Shown one piece after another: positions 1 through 8,400 of a stretch of DNA of 9,421 nucleotides. Each line of letters begins with the position of its first letter. The first letter of the stretch is position 1. The translations under genes and the position numbers were made by a program. The stretch comes from Fidelibacterota bacterium (GTDB lineage: Bacteria > Marinisomatota > Marinisomatia > Marinisomatales > UBA1611): assembly GCA_002694025.1 (NCBI GenBank), contig NZKX01000115.1, positions 1 to 9,421 of the forward strand, in the 5' to 3' direction. The notes under the pieces are model-generated. The model did no database searches. It saw only the letters and a program-made list of their open reading frames with translations, and was not told the origin of the DNA.

Positions 1-89
1 GAAGAATGATGTTAACTGTAGATTATGCTTATGTTGATTACGATATCCTTAACTCTACAAACCAGTTCGCAATAAGCTTGAAATTTTAA
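1..89 (+). CDS. C-terminal end of a probable outer-membrane beta-barrel protein (PorV/UPF0164-like), partial
   Basis: The frame beginning at base 3 is open from the left edge to a TAA stop at 87-89 and encodes 28 residues, including VDYAYVDYDILNSTNQFAIS and ending LKF. An alternating hydrophobic/polar pattern and a terminal Phe are the classic signature of the last strand of an outer-membrane beta-barrel. A D-Y-A-x-x-D-(Y/F)-x-x-L start followed by an F-x-(I/L)-x-(L/V)-x-F end is, from memory, how many PorV/PorQ (UPF0164) proteins of T9SS-bearing bacteria finish. PorV is the outer-membrane shuttle protein that binds T9SS cargo. That would suit a position directly upstream of three T9SS cargo genes, but this link is inference. 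Only the tail is visible, so another barrel family is possible. The other two + frames hit stops within about 36 bases, which supports this frame as the coding one. Confidence 0.55.
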   Translation, partial: RMMLTVDYAYVDYDILNSTNQFAISLKF

Positions 90-101
90 TGCGTTTGCAA
101 C

Positions 102-131
102 TTGCTTATCATAGGATAAGTAAAGTATTTT
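102..131 (+). terminator. Weak hairpin downstream of the partial barrel gene
   Basis: Bases 102-110 pair with 115-123 (9 bp including one G-T wobble, 4-base loop ATAG), followed by the T-rich run TATTTT. It begins 13 bases after the upstream stop codon, where an intrinsic terminator would be expected. The stem is AT-rich and the T run is broken, so termination would be inefficient. It may instead be a chance palindrome. The rest of the 90-193 gap shows no convincing promoter. Confidence 0.35.
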
Positions 132-183
132 ATAACGACTACATACCATCTAAAACCTTACAATTTTAAATAATATTTAGATT

Positions 184-187
184 GGAG
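184..187 (+). promoter_or_regulatory. Ribosome binding site that fixes the start of gene A
   Basis: GGAG lies six bases before the ATG at 194. The longer reading frame could begin at the TTG at 182, but that TTG overlaps the GGAG and has no ribosome binding site of its own. ATG 194 also places the lysine/arginine-led hydrophobic signal peptide right at the N terminus. Confidence 0.8.
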
Positions 188-193
188 AACTAT

Positions 194-2485
194 ATGAGAA
201 AATACGTTACTATTTTACTTTCTCTTTTAATTGCATTACCTCTGTTTGCGGCTGGAGCAAAAAAAGGAAAAAAGAAACCATTGTCCAAAACAACTAAGCT
301 CCCGAGAGTTAATGAGCCAATATTTAATAATAATACATTAGGTCCTAATCATAGATTTGGGCCTAAAGTAGCTTATTCAAATAGAGACTCTGATTGGTTT
401 GCTACTTTAATAGACTCATCGCTGAATGGTTACGGTGCTTATAACCCTATCGCTAATCCTCTCGCTTATGCATTAGATGAGGGGTATGTGGCGGTCTATA
501 GGCAATTTCAAGGCCTTGACGTTACTGCTGGCTATATTGGTTCTTCCCAATCTGAGGATGGTGAAGAGTGGTTCACAGAGCAAACCTTAAACCAAAGATA
601 CCCCACTGGTGAAGAAGAGCCTAATCTTCCTACTGCTACAGGTACTCCACAAGGACGATACCCTAGTGCGGGTTTCGCACCAGGAGGCAATCCAACGGCA
701 ATCTGGAACGAATATACAAATGCTGACCAAGGTGGCGGGCAATATGGTGGTTTTCCATTATATTCTTACGACTCTGAGGGTATTGGAGAATTCTCATCTT
801 GGGTAAACCCTTTTCCTTCTAACAATGGTTGTGGAACAGTTCCATGTGATCCTCCAGATTTATGGAATGGAAATGGGGCCGTTAATACTGGAGATAATGG
901 TCCAGTGTTTACTGCTCTATATGACGGTTGGAGTGACACTCCATCCAACTACTATTGGATTACAAGTAGTTTTCATGCCAATGGATATTTTTTAATGAAT
1001 GATCCTTATGTTTTAATTGGCGATGGAGATGTTGATGATGATGGTGGATTTTTGTGGCAAGATGGAGGCAATTATACATCAAGCCCAGATTATCACATTA
1101 ACCAAGACGGTGTTGGATACCTTGTACAGACTTCCTATGCTGAAGACCCAGGCAATGGTGATCCTAGATTACACACGATGTTTTTTAAGAAAACTGAAGA
1201 TTACGGTGAAACATGGTCTAATGATGGTGGATATAAAAACTCCGGATATCATTTTATCCCAGATGAAGTAATAATGGAGTTATCTGATTCATTGTGGACT
1301 ATGTATTCTGAAAATGCTGATGATGATGCCTATGCAACGAAATTATGGTATCCTGGAACAATGTGTGACTCTATCGATGAAGAGTCTGGTGACACTTTGT
1401 TTGATGAGCTTTATTGTGGTGATACAGTGTATTATGTAGGCTCTCCACCTCTTGTTTTAACTCCTGGTCTTTTCATGTGGTATAATATGGATGTTCGTAC
1501 AGATGCTGATGGAGGAATGCATTTTATTACTCAGGCAAACCCAATTGTTTGTCATGATACCTTATATTCAGCTGGGCATGGTTGTGATGATAATGATGGT
1601 GATGGTTTAGCAGATTCCACAGAGCAATGGCCTTATAGTTCTAGCGGGCACTATTATTTTTATAATCCAGATCCAATAGACGATCCAACTAATTGGTCTG
1701 TAGATGTTCTTAGTGACTATGATGATAATGCAGATGCTGATTGGGATATATCAGACATCTTTTTTATTAATTCATTAGATGGTTATGGGCCTTGGTATTA
1801 TATGTATCCAGAAATTACTTTTAGTGCTGAAGATGGTAGTGAAGTTATGTGGTATGGAAGTTTTAAAGGTTCAGCATACGCAGAAAACCCAGCGGATTCG
1901 AACAGTGTACTTCCTGTCGATATTGACATATTTATGAGGAAATCAACTGATTTAGGTAAAACATGGACTGATCTTGAGAATGTTACGAATTCATTAGGCG
2001 GGATTTATCCTGATAAGCAGTTGGAGGTTAGTGTTCACCTTGCTAACACTGCCACTGATGATGAAGTTGCAGTATTTTACCAGATGCCGGATTTTAGTAC
2101 TGAGACTTATCCTCCTGCTACTGGATATGAAGACTTTATGAATAGAGTTTATGTAGGTATTTACAGCAATGATGCAAGTAGTGGTGGTACTGTTACTGTA
2201 GGTGATGAGAAAATTAGTCCGAATGAGTTTTCTTTAAAGCAAAATTACCCCAACCCATTTAACCCTAAAACCCAAATAAAATTCAATATCAATAGATCTG
2301 GTGATGTTGTTTTGGATTTATTTGACATTCGTGGCGCTAAAATCAAATCATTGATAAATAAACACCATGAGGCTGGTTCTCACGTTTTTACTTTAGATGG
2401 CTCTAGCTTAGCAAGTGGTGTTTATTTTTATAGTTTGACGGTTAATGGTGAAACAAAGACTCGTAAATTAGCCCTAATGAAATAG
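194..2485 (+). CDS. Secreted Asp-box (BNR/sialidase-like) protein with T9SS type A sorting domain
   Basis: The 763-residue product is probably exported across the inner membrane by Sec and across the outer membrane by T9SS. Residues 1-22 are a signal peptide (MRKYVTILLSL..., cleavage near A20 or A22), followed by a very basic Lys-rich stretch. Three Asp-box motifs are visible: SEDGEEW (120-126), TEDYGETW (334-341) and STDLGKTW (584-591). Asp-boxes mark sialidase-type beta-propellers, but large segments separate them and I cannot identify the catalytic Arg triad, so no glycosidase activity is claimed. Residues 465-477 (DDNDGDGLADSTE) form a dockerin/thrombospondin-3-like calcium loop. Several Cys pairs (for example CGTVPC and two near the calcium loop) suggest extracellular disulfides. 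From residue 679 the sorting domain runs to the end, with NYPNPFNP at 684-691, the GVYFYSL strand and a final ALMK. Known: this domain directs T9SS secretion and surface anchoring or release. Substrate unknown; a binding or scaffold role is as likely as an enzyme. Confidence 0.93.
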   Translation: MRKYVTILLSLLIALPLFAAGAKKGKKKPLSKTTKLPRVNEPIFNNNTLGPNHRFGPKVAYSNRDSDWFATLIDSSLNGYGAYNPIANPLAYALDEGYVAVYRQFQGLDVTAGYIGSSQSEDGEEWFTEQTLNQRYPTGEEEPNLPTATGTPQGRYPSAGFAPGGNPTAIWNEYTNADQGGGQYGGFPLYSYDSEGIGEFSSWVNPFPSNNGCGTVPCDPPDLWNGNGAVNTGDNGPVFTALYDGWSDTPSNYYWITSSFHANGYFLMNDPYVLIGDGDVDDDGGFLWQDGGNYTSSPDYHINQDGVGYLVQTSYAEDPGNGDPRLHTMFFKKTEDYGETWSNDGGYKNSGYHFIPDEVIMELSDSLWTMYSENADDDAYATKLWYPGTMCDSIDEESGDTLFDELYCGDTVYYVGSPPLVLTPGLFMWYNMDVRTDADGGMHFITQANPIVCHDTLYSAGHGCDDNDGDGLADSTEQWPYSSSGHYYFYNPDPIDDPTNWSVDVLSDYDDNADADWDISDIFFINSLDGYGPWYYMYPEITFSAEDGSEVMWYGSFKGSAYAENPADSNSVLPVDIDIFMRKSTDLGKTWTDLENVTNSLGGIYPDKQLEVSVHLANTATDDEVAVFYQMPDFSTETYPPATGYEDFMNRVYVGIYSNDASSGGTVTVGDEKISPNEFSLKQNYPNPFNPKTQIKFNINRSGDVVLDLFDIRGAKIKSLINKHHEAGSHVFTLDGSSLASGVYFYSLTVNGETKTRKLALMK

Positions 2486-2516
2486 CTTTAAATAAGTAAG
2501 CTAGAGTTTAAATAGT

Positions 2517-2558
2517 AAGTGGGGCTTTGTAAGTGCAAAGTCCCACTTTATCGTTTTA
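2517..2558 (+). terminator. Probable intrinsic terminator after gene A
   Basis: AAGTGGGGCTTTG (2517-2529) pairs with CAAAGTCCCACTT (2536-2548): 13 bp with one G-T wobble and a 6-base loop. It is followed by an interrupted T-rich segment (TTATCGTTTT). It begins 31 bases after the stop of gene A and ends before the ribosome binding site of gene B. This is the most stable palindrome I found in the gaps of the window. The imperfect T run leaves room for a different role, such as an mRNA processing or stability element. Confidence 0.65.
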
Positions 2559-2583
2559 AGTAAATATAACAAGGAGAATCTGA

Positions 2584-5436
2584 ATGCGTCTTAGCATATA
2601 CCTAATAATTTTTGCAACTTTTTTATTTTCCAGAGAGGTTAGCTATAGAATCCAGGGTTCAAATCAAGAATCTACAAATTTGATATCACTTAGCGGGCCT
2701 TCCTCTAACAATCACTCTTCCTCCGAAATTCTTCGCACTAATCGCGATGATACAACCACCGTATGGTTACAGGATTTTGAGGGAGATCTCTCTGACTGGA
2801 CGGTAGAACCCGGGTGGGAATTGACAGAAGAAACTAGCTATAGCCCTACCCATAGCTTCCACGTAGATGATGATAATTATGAGCTACTTTCTAGTATTGT
2901 TTCTCCTATAGTATCAGTACCCCCACTAGGCGGAGAAAATGAAATTTTGAAAATGAATTTTGCTCTTTGGGCTGATCTTCCTGACTTTGATGGGCTTGGA
3001 GATAACCTATTAGAGGATTACTATTGGGTAGATATTGCTAATGTGAGTGACGTTCCAGTCTACTTTACACAATCAGAAACCGGCGCTTACGAGGGGCAAA
3101 GTTGGTGGTGTGCAGATCCTAGTGTGGGTGGCTATTTAGACGCTTGGGTTCAAATATTGCAATCTCCTACCATGACTGTGCCTTCCGGAGGAAACCTTTC
3201 TGCTATGATGCAATGGGGAATAGAAAGTCCTAATGGTGCTGCCGTAGGTGGGACGTGTACCGATGGTTGGGATGCTGCAAATGTTCGAATATCTAATGAT
3301 GGTGGATCTTCCTGGAATCTTTTGAATGGAGATGACCCTTATGATTTCAATTATGGATATGGTTGGATTTATAATGAATCTGAATATGATTGCGGTGGCT
3401 CTCTTGAGCAGGTTGCAGCAGGTTGGGGTGGAATTGCTGATTGGCATGAAGTAAACTTTGATCTTAGTGCTTATGAAGGGCAAGAGGTTATTGTCCAGTT
3501 TGCTTTTGGATCTGACCCTTCATATTCAACTCCTGATGATGCTACTATAACAGGATTTAAAATTGATAATATTCAAGTTACAGATGGAAGTGGCAATGTG
3601 GTTTTTAGTGATAATGCTGATGATGAAGTTAGTATGGTTCCAATGAATGGTCTTGAATTTGCTTGGGAACAATATTTCTATGATTACGGTGATATTACTA
3701 GACCAGGATCTTTAGGTTGGGAAGAGTATCCAGTTGGGGGTCCATTTAATGGTAATGCTCAATTAGATATCTCCGAGTACGCTGGAGATGATATCAGGAT
3801 TCGATTTACAGCAAGGATGGATGATAATGATGATGGAGGTAATGGATCAGGATTATTTATTGATGATTTACATATTTGGAAGGTTAGTTATAATGACGTT
3901 CCAGAAGTAACAAATCTTACTGCAGTTGCTGGCGATAATCAGGTGCAAGTTTCATGGGACATGCCTGCTGGTGGAAGTTATGACAATGATGAAATCACTT
4001 ATGTTGACGGCACCTTCGAAGATGCCATATATATGTCTTCTGGTACTGCTATTATGGGAAATTATTTTGATATGCCTTATGGTGCAGAAGCAGCTGTAGC
4101 TAATTCGTGCGCTATTTGGGGAGAGCCAGGACTAAGTGGTTCAACTACTTTATCTGGTTTTAATGTTACTGCAGGACTTCCGGAGGCCTCAGCTGCCTAT
4201 ACCCTTCCTATCACCCTTGAAGAGGGCCAGTGGAACGTTTTTGATCTTGGGTGGGACTTTGCTGGAGATTTTGTCCTTGCTATTGAAGTTAGTGTCACAA
4301 TTGGAATGGCAATCGATTCAGATAATTCTCCAGGTCAAAATTCTTGGGCTAATCTTGGTGGATGGGAACCATGGACCCAGGTTGCAAATGATTATTCTTT
4401 AACTGATGGTGAATTTGGTTTAAACGCGAACGTAACCACAGTTGGAGGTGGAACTCCAGTTTTCAACGTTTACAGATCTGTAAATGGAAGTGACTTTAAT
4501 CTGATGTTTAATGGTTCTTCGTTAGAGTCGAATATTTATGTTGATAATATTGTGCAAAATGGTAATGAATATTGTTATGAGGTTACATCAGTTTATTCAG
4601 GAGATGAGGGAAATCCTGCTGGCCCAGTCTGTGCTATTCCTGAGGCGCAAACAATATATGAGATAGCGCATGATGATGGTACTGATGAAACCAGTATTAA
4701 CTCTGGTGCTTTTAATACACTTTGTGTGAAGTTCACTCCAGGCTCTTACCCCGTTGATTTGTATCGAGCAAGTTTTTATTGTGTTGGCTCTTCAAATGGT
4801 GTTGCATTTGTAAATGTATGGGATGATGATGGAGAAAATGGTATGCCAGGAACAGTGCTTGTAGAAAATGTTCCTGTCCAATTTGCTGGGGGAGTTTGGA
4901 CTCCAGTTGCGCTTAACAATCAAAACATTGTAATAAGTGATGGTAGCTTTTATGTTGGCTGGATGGAGTCAGATGCTACTCCTCCAATTGGGGTAGATTC
5001 AGATAATTCTGCTGACAATAGTTTTATAGACTTGGGACTTGGTATAGGATTTGAACCATTTGGAAATTATTTTGAGGGGGCGATGATGATTAGAGCAGAA
5101 GTAGATTCTGCCAATGTCTTAGGTGCTGAAGATAGTTTTGACACAGGAATGCCTACCTCGTTTTCTTTGGCGCAAAACTACCCAAATCCTTTTAATCCTG
5201 TTACAACAATTTCATTTAGTTTGCTTCAAGGTGGAATCACTAATATCTCAATTTATGATATTTCTGGAAGAAAGGTTGAAAGCATTCTAAATAGAACAAT
5301 AAACTCAGGTAATCATCATATTAAGTACAATGCTTCTAATTTACCATCAGGTATGTATTTTTATAGTATTTTGGTTAGCAGCAAGGGTGGAAAAACTCTT
5401 TTTTCATCAACAAAAAAAATGATATTAATGAAATAG
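2584..5436 (+). CDS. Secreted multidomain protein: MAM-like region, Fn3 with nested module, duplicated module, T9SS type A sorting domain
   Basis: The start ATG has a strong AAGGAG (2571-2576) seven bases upstream. The 950-residue product opens with a short signal peptide (MRLSIYLIIFATFLFS, cleavage near S16). Residues 60-435 read as beta-sandwich regions resembling the MAM/immune-inhibitor-A-like domains of secreted proteins. Cues are QDFEGDLSDW at 63-72, then SWWCADP, SNDGGSSW and FKIDNIQV, and a second set with FIDDLHIW. Residues 438-470 look like the first strands of an Fn3 domain (NLTAVAGDNQVQVSWDMP). That domain appears interrupted by a module of about 147 residues and resumes at FNVYRSVNGSDF (627-638) through YCYEVTSVYSGDEG. 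A second copy of the module follows at about 692-840. The sorting domain begins near FSLAQNYPNPFNP (860-872) and ends MILMK. There is no metalloprotease HExxH or other catalytic signature, so I infer an adhesion, binding or scaffold role. It lies 57 bases before gene C and may share its transcript. Confidence 0.93.
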   Translation: MRLSIYLIIFATFLFSREVSYRIQGSNQESTNLISLSGPSSNNHSSSEILRTNRDDTTTVWLQDFEGDLSDWTVEPGWELTEETSYSPTHSFHVDDDNYELLSSIVSPIVSVPPLGGENEILKMNFALWADLPDFDGLGDNLLEDYYWVDIANVSDVPVYFTQSETGAYEGQSWWCADPSVGGYLDAWVQILQSPTMTVPSGGNLSAMMQWGIESPNGAAVGGTCTDGWDAANVRISNDGGSSWNLLNGDDPYDFNYGYGWIYNESEYDCGGSLEQVAAGWGGIADWHEVNFDLSAYEGQEVIVQFAFGSDPSYSTPDDATITGFKIDNIQVTDGSGNVVFSDNADDEVSMVPMNGLEFAWEQYFYDYGDITRPGSLGWEEYPVGGPFNGNAQLDISEYAGDDIRIRFTARMDDNDDGGNGSGLFIDDLHIWKVSYNDVPEVTNLTAVAGDNQVQVSWDMPAGGSYDNDEITYVDGTFEDAIYMSSGTAIMGNYFDMPYGAEAAVANSCAIWGEPGLSGSTTLSGFNVTAGLPEASAAYTLPITLEEGQWNVFDLGWDFAGDFVLAIEVSVTIGMAIDSDNSPGQNSWANLGGWEPWTQVANDYSLTDGEFGLNANVTTVGGGTPVFNVYRSVNGSDFNLMFNGSSLESNIYVDNIVQNGNEYCYEVTSVYSGDEGNPAGPVCAIPEAQTIYEIAHDDGTDETSINSGAFNTLCVKFTPGSYPVDLYRASFYCVGSSNGVAFVNVWDDDGENGMPGTVLVENVPVQFAGGVWTPVALNNQNIVISDGSFYVGWMESDATPPIGVDSDNSADNSFIDLGLGIGFEPFGNYFEGAMMIRAEVDSANVLGAEDSFDTGMPTSFSLAQNYPNPFNPVTTISFSLLQGGITNISIYDISGRKVESILNRTINSGNHHIKYNASNLPSGMYFYSILVSSKGGKTLFSSTKKMILMK
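4000..4440 (+). repeat. Diverged protein-level repeat, copy 1 (nested in Fn3)
   Basis: Residues 473-619 of gene B. Landmarks are Y-V-D-G-T-F-E at the start, a W-N-V-F-D-L strand, G-D-F-V-L-A-I, the motif IDSDNS (577-582), GGWEPW and a closing GEFGLNANV. It aligns by order and spacing with copy 2 at 4657-5103. At DNA level only a 15-base core is identical (gattcagataattct, 4315-4329 and 4996-5010), so the duplication is old or the two copies were acquired separately. Confidence 0.6.
4657..5103 (+). repeat. Diverged protein-level repeat, copy 2
   Basis: Residues 692-840 of gene B, almost the same length as copy 1 (149 against 147). The shared landmarks in the same order are H-D-D-G-T-D-E-T, W-T-P-V-A-L, G-S-F-Y-V-G-W, VDSDNS (804-809), GFEPF and a closing MMIRAEV. 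This pattern recurs in T9SS cargo of related bacteria as a beta-rich module of unknown role (from memory). Unlike copy 1, it stands directly before the sorting domain and is not followed by an Fn3 half. Confidence 0.6.
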
Positions 5437-5476
5437 TCTGTATTTAAAAGGTTTCAATTAAATGATGTTGTACTAT

Positions 5477-5484
5477 AAAAGGAG
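5477..5484 (+). promoter_or_regulatory. Ribosome binding site supporting the TTG start of gene C
   Basis: AAAAGGAG ends nine bases before TTG 5494. No in-frame ATG or GTG lies near it, and the next in-frame Met is about 50 residues inside, which would delete the signal peptide. The TTG is therefore the best-supported start. Confidence 0.8.
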
Positions 5485-5493
5485 TTTGTAGAA

Positions 5494-8400
5494 TTGCTTA
5501 GAAAACTAATATTTATCGTTTTTCTATTTCAAATCATTCATTCTGAATACTACAAGGATCGAATAAGGATTTATGTTGAAAATTCTGTAAAAAACTTTGA
5601 AATAAATTTTACAAATAGTAAGTCAAATAATGATGAACTAAATAGTCTTATGGATTTAAACGGAGCTACCAGAATAGAAAGATGGTTGCCAAATGCTCTT
5701 CCAGTAGACCGAGACGGTGATATATATCTTAATAGATACTATATGATTTACTTTTTTTCTGACTCTATTTTAACAGAATCATTGTTAAAGATGTTCACTA
5801 GTCTCGCAATTGTTGATCATGCCGAGCTTGATCCAATTTATCGTCCAACGTATACACCAAACGATCCTTACTGGAATAACCAATATGGGCTAGAGTTAAT
5901 TCAAGCTGATTTAGCATTTGATTTATGGGACATTGATGGAGGAGAAATTCCTGGGCAAATGACCTCCGGGGAGATTGTGGTGGGAGTAGTGGATAATGGT
6001 TTTGAGTGGGATCATCCTGATTTGTTAGACAATGTATGGCAAAATCTTGGAGAAGATGCTGATGGTGATGGAGTAGTGATTATACAATCAGGGGGGAATT
6101 GGATATTTGATCCTGGTGATATCAATGGAATTGATGATGATGGGGATAATTATGTAGATAATTTCATTGGTTGGGATGTTAGCTTTAATGATAATAATCC
6201 AATGCCTCCTAATAATCAGTATGACCATGGTACTAATGTTGCTGGTTGTGTTTCTGCCACAACGAATAATGGAACAGGCATAGCTTCTGTCGGTTGGTCT
6301 GTAAAGTTAATGGGAATTAATTCAACAGACGATCCAGGTTTTGTTACAGATGGGCCTCAAGGAATTTTGACAGCAGGTCAAATGGGCGCAAATGTTATTA
6401 ATTTAAGTTTTGGAGGGTCTGGTGCATGCGGAGGCTATCAATCTATAATTAATACTGTTTATAATAATTATGGTGCTATTGTTGTTGCAAGTGCTGGAAA
6501 TGGAGATGACAATGGCAATACCACTTTTGATTTTCATTCTCCTTCAGGTTGTGATAATGTCATCTCTGTATCAGCTATAGGTCCTGGAGATAATTTTGAT
6601 TGTTGGGCGCATGCAGGTACAACCGTAGACTTGTGTGCTCCAGGAGAGAATATTCGCACAACGGACGTAAATGGTAGTTACGGAAGTTTTTTAGGAACTT
6701 CATTTTCTTCTCCTATTACCGCTGGTGCAATAGCATTATTGTGGTCTAGATTTCCCAGTGCAGATCAAGAATGGGTCATCGACCGTATTTTGACCAACAC
6801 TGACGAATTTTCTGATATGACTAGCTCATGCAATGCGGGTAGCTTAGAGGGGATGTTGGGCACCGGCAGGCTAAATATAAACAAGGCACTTACAGCAGGA
6901 ATTTTCCCAAGTCTTTTTATACAAGAAGTAAATTATCTAAATGACTCAGATGGGGACGGGGTTTTCAACCCAGGAGAAACAGTTAAGGTAAAGGTTATTG
7001 TTGGAAATGAAGAGGGTTGGGCTGATGGGGAAAATGTGATTGCTACCTTATCTTCTCAAGATGATAGGATATCCATTTTAGATGAAACAATTGAATTTTC
7101 AAACAATATACCTTCGGGTGGGTCTGCTTTTACACTAATAGATCATTTTTTAGTTGAGTCGTTGGAAGATGCTCAATTAGGAGAAATTCCATGTACTATT
7201 CACCTGCAGGCAGGTACCGAGCCACCATATTATGAAACAATTATTGATATAAATCTTTCGGTTTCTTTAGATCAATATGGGTTTGATTTTCCAACCAGCG
7301 GTATGGTATTAAAATCTTCACCTTTAATTGCAGACTTTTATGGAAATTCTATGGGGCAAGTATTTGTTGGTGGAGATAATGGTGATATGAATGGATATAT
7401 GGTTGGGGGTAATGAGCTTACAGGTTTTCCTTTTGCAGCTGGTGATAAGATTCGTTCAAGTCCTGCAGTTGGTGATGTAGATAATGACGGCAGTAATGAA
7501 CTTGTTTTTGGTTCTCATGATGGTGGCCTTTACATTTTAAGTATCGTAGGTAATCAAGAAATGGTTTATTTACAAAATGGATATATTGTTGGCTCTCCAA
7601 GTCTAGTAGATTTGGATGGCGACGAAGATATGGAAATAGTCTTTACTACTCAAAGAGGAAGTAACTCAGGTGAGTTATTTGCCATCCACCATGACGGAGC
7701 AGATGTGGATGGATTTCCAGTCAATATTAATGAAAAAATGTTGGTTGGACCTGGTATTGGAGATTTAGAAAATGATGGTTCTATTGATATTGTTATTTGC
7801 ACCTGGGATGATAATATTTATGCGATAGATGATTCTGGTAACATTAAATCAGGTTTCCCATTCTTATCAACCAATCGATTCAACTCTCCACCAACTTTAG
7901 TGGATATTGACAATGATGGAGACTTAGAAATTGTTGCTGGAAATGATAGCGGGATATTGCATATACTGCATCATGATGGCACTGAAATGACTTCTTTCAA
8001 TACAGGGGATGACATACGTGGTGGCATTTCTGTTTCAGATTTAAATGACGATGGTTCTTATGAAATTTTATTCACAGGATATGATGATTATCTTCATGTT
8101 TGGGACCCTGTTTTAGGTCAAGAGTTACCAGGATGGCCCGTTGATTTAGGGACTAATTCATTATCAGAGCCTGCTACTGCTGATTTAGATAATGATGGAG
8201 ACTTGGAGATTATAGGTGCTAATAAAAACGGCCAAATTTTTGTTTTTCATCACGATGGAAATTTATTTGATCCCTTTCCAACAACTATCAGCGGAAATAT
8301 AGAGTCATCACCAGCCATTGGTGATATAGATAATGATGGTGATTACGAAATAGCAATAGCAACAACAATGGGTTTAAAAGTAATGGATATCAAAACGGAA

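Noticed and set aside
182..193. TTG at 182 as an alternative start for gene A
   Set aside because: It overlaps the GGAG ribosome binding site that serves ATG 194 and has no upstream ribosome binding site; it would add four residues before a normal signal peptide.
1018..1047. GATGATGATG-like simple repeats in the genes
   Set aside because: They encode Asp-rich calcium-type loops in frame and vary in sequence; no sign of a microsatellite or phase-variation tract.
609..1271. Short reading frames inside gene A (609-806 +, 766-948 -, 1017-1271 +)
   Set aside because: They overlap a well-supported long gene in other frames and show no domain, signal peptide or convincing ribosome binding site.
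3136..4402. Short reading frames inside gene B (3136-3483 -, 4136-4402 +)
   Set aside because: Their sequences are low in recognisable motifs and lie wholly within gene B, whose frame has clear domains.
5452..5479. Promoter-like TTTCAA and TATAAA separated by 16 bases before gene C
   Set aside because: A start site from this pair would fall at or beyond the AAAAGGAG ribosome binding site, leaving it untranscribed; such matches are common in AT-rich gaps.
7418..7600. Minus-strand reading frame inside gene C
   Set aside because: It is the reverse of the Asp/Gly-rich propeller repeats, and its composition reflects their codons.
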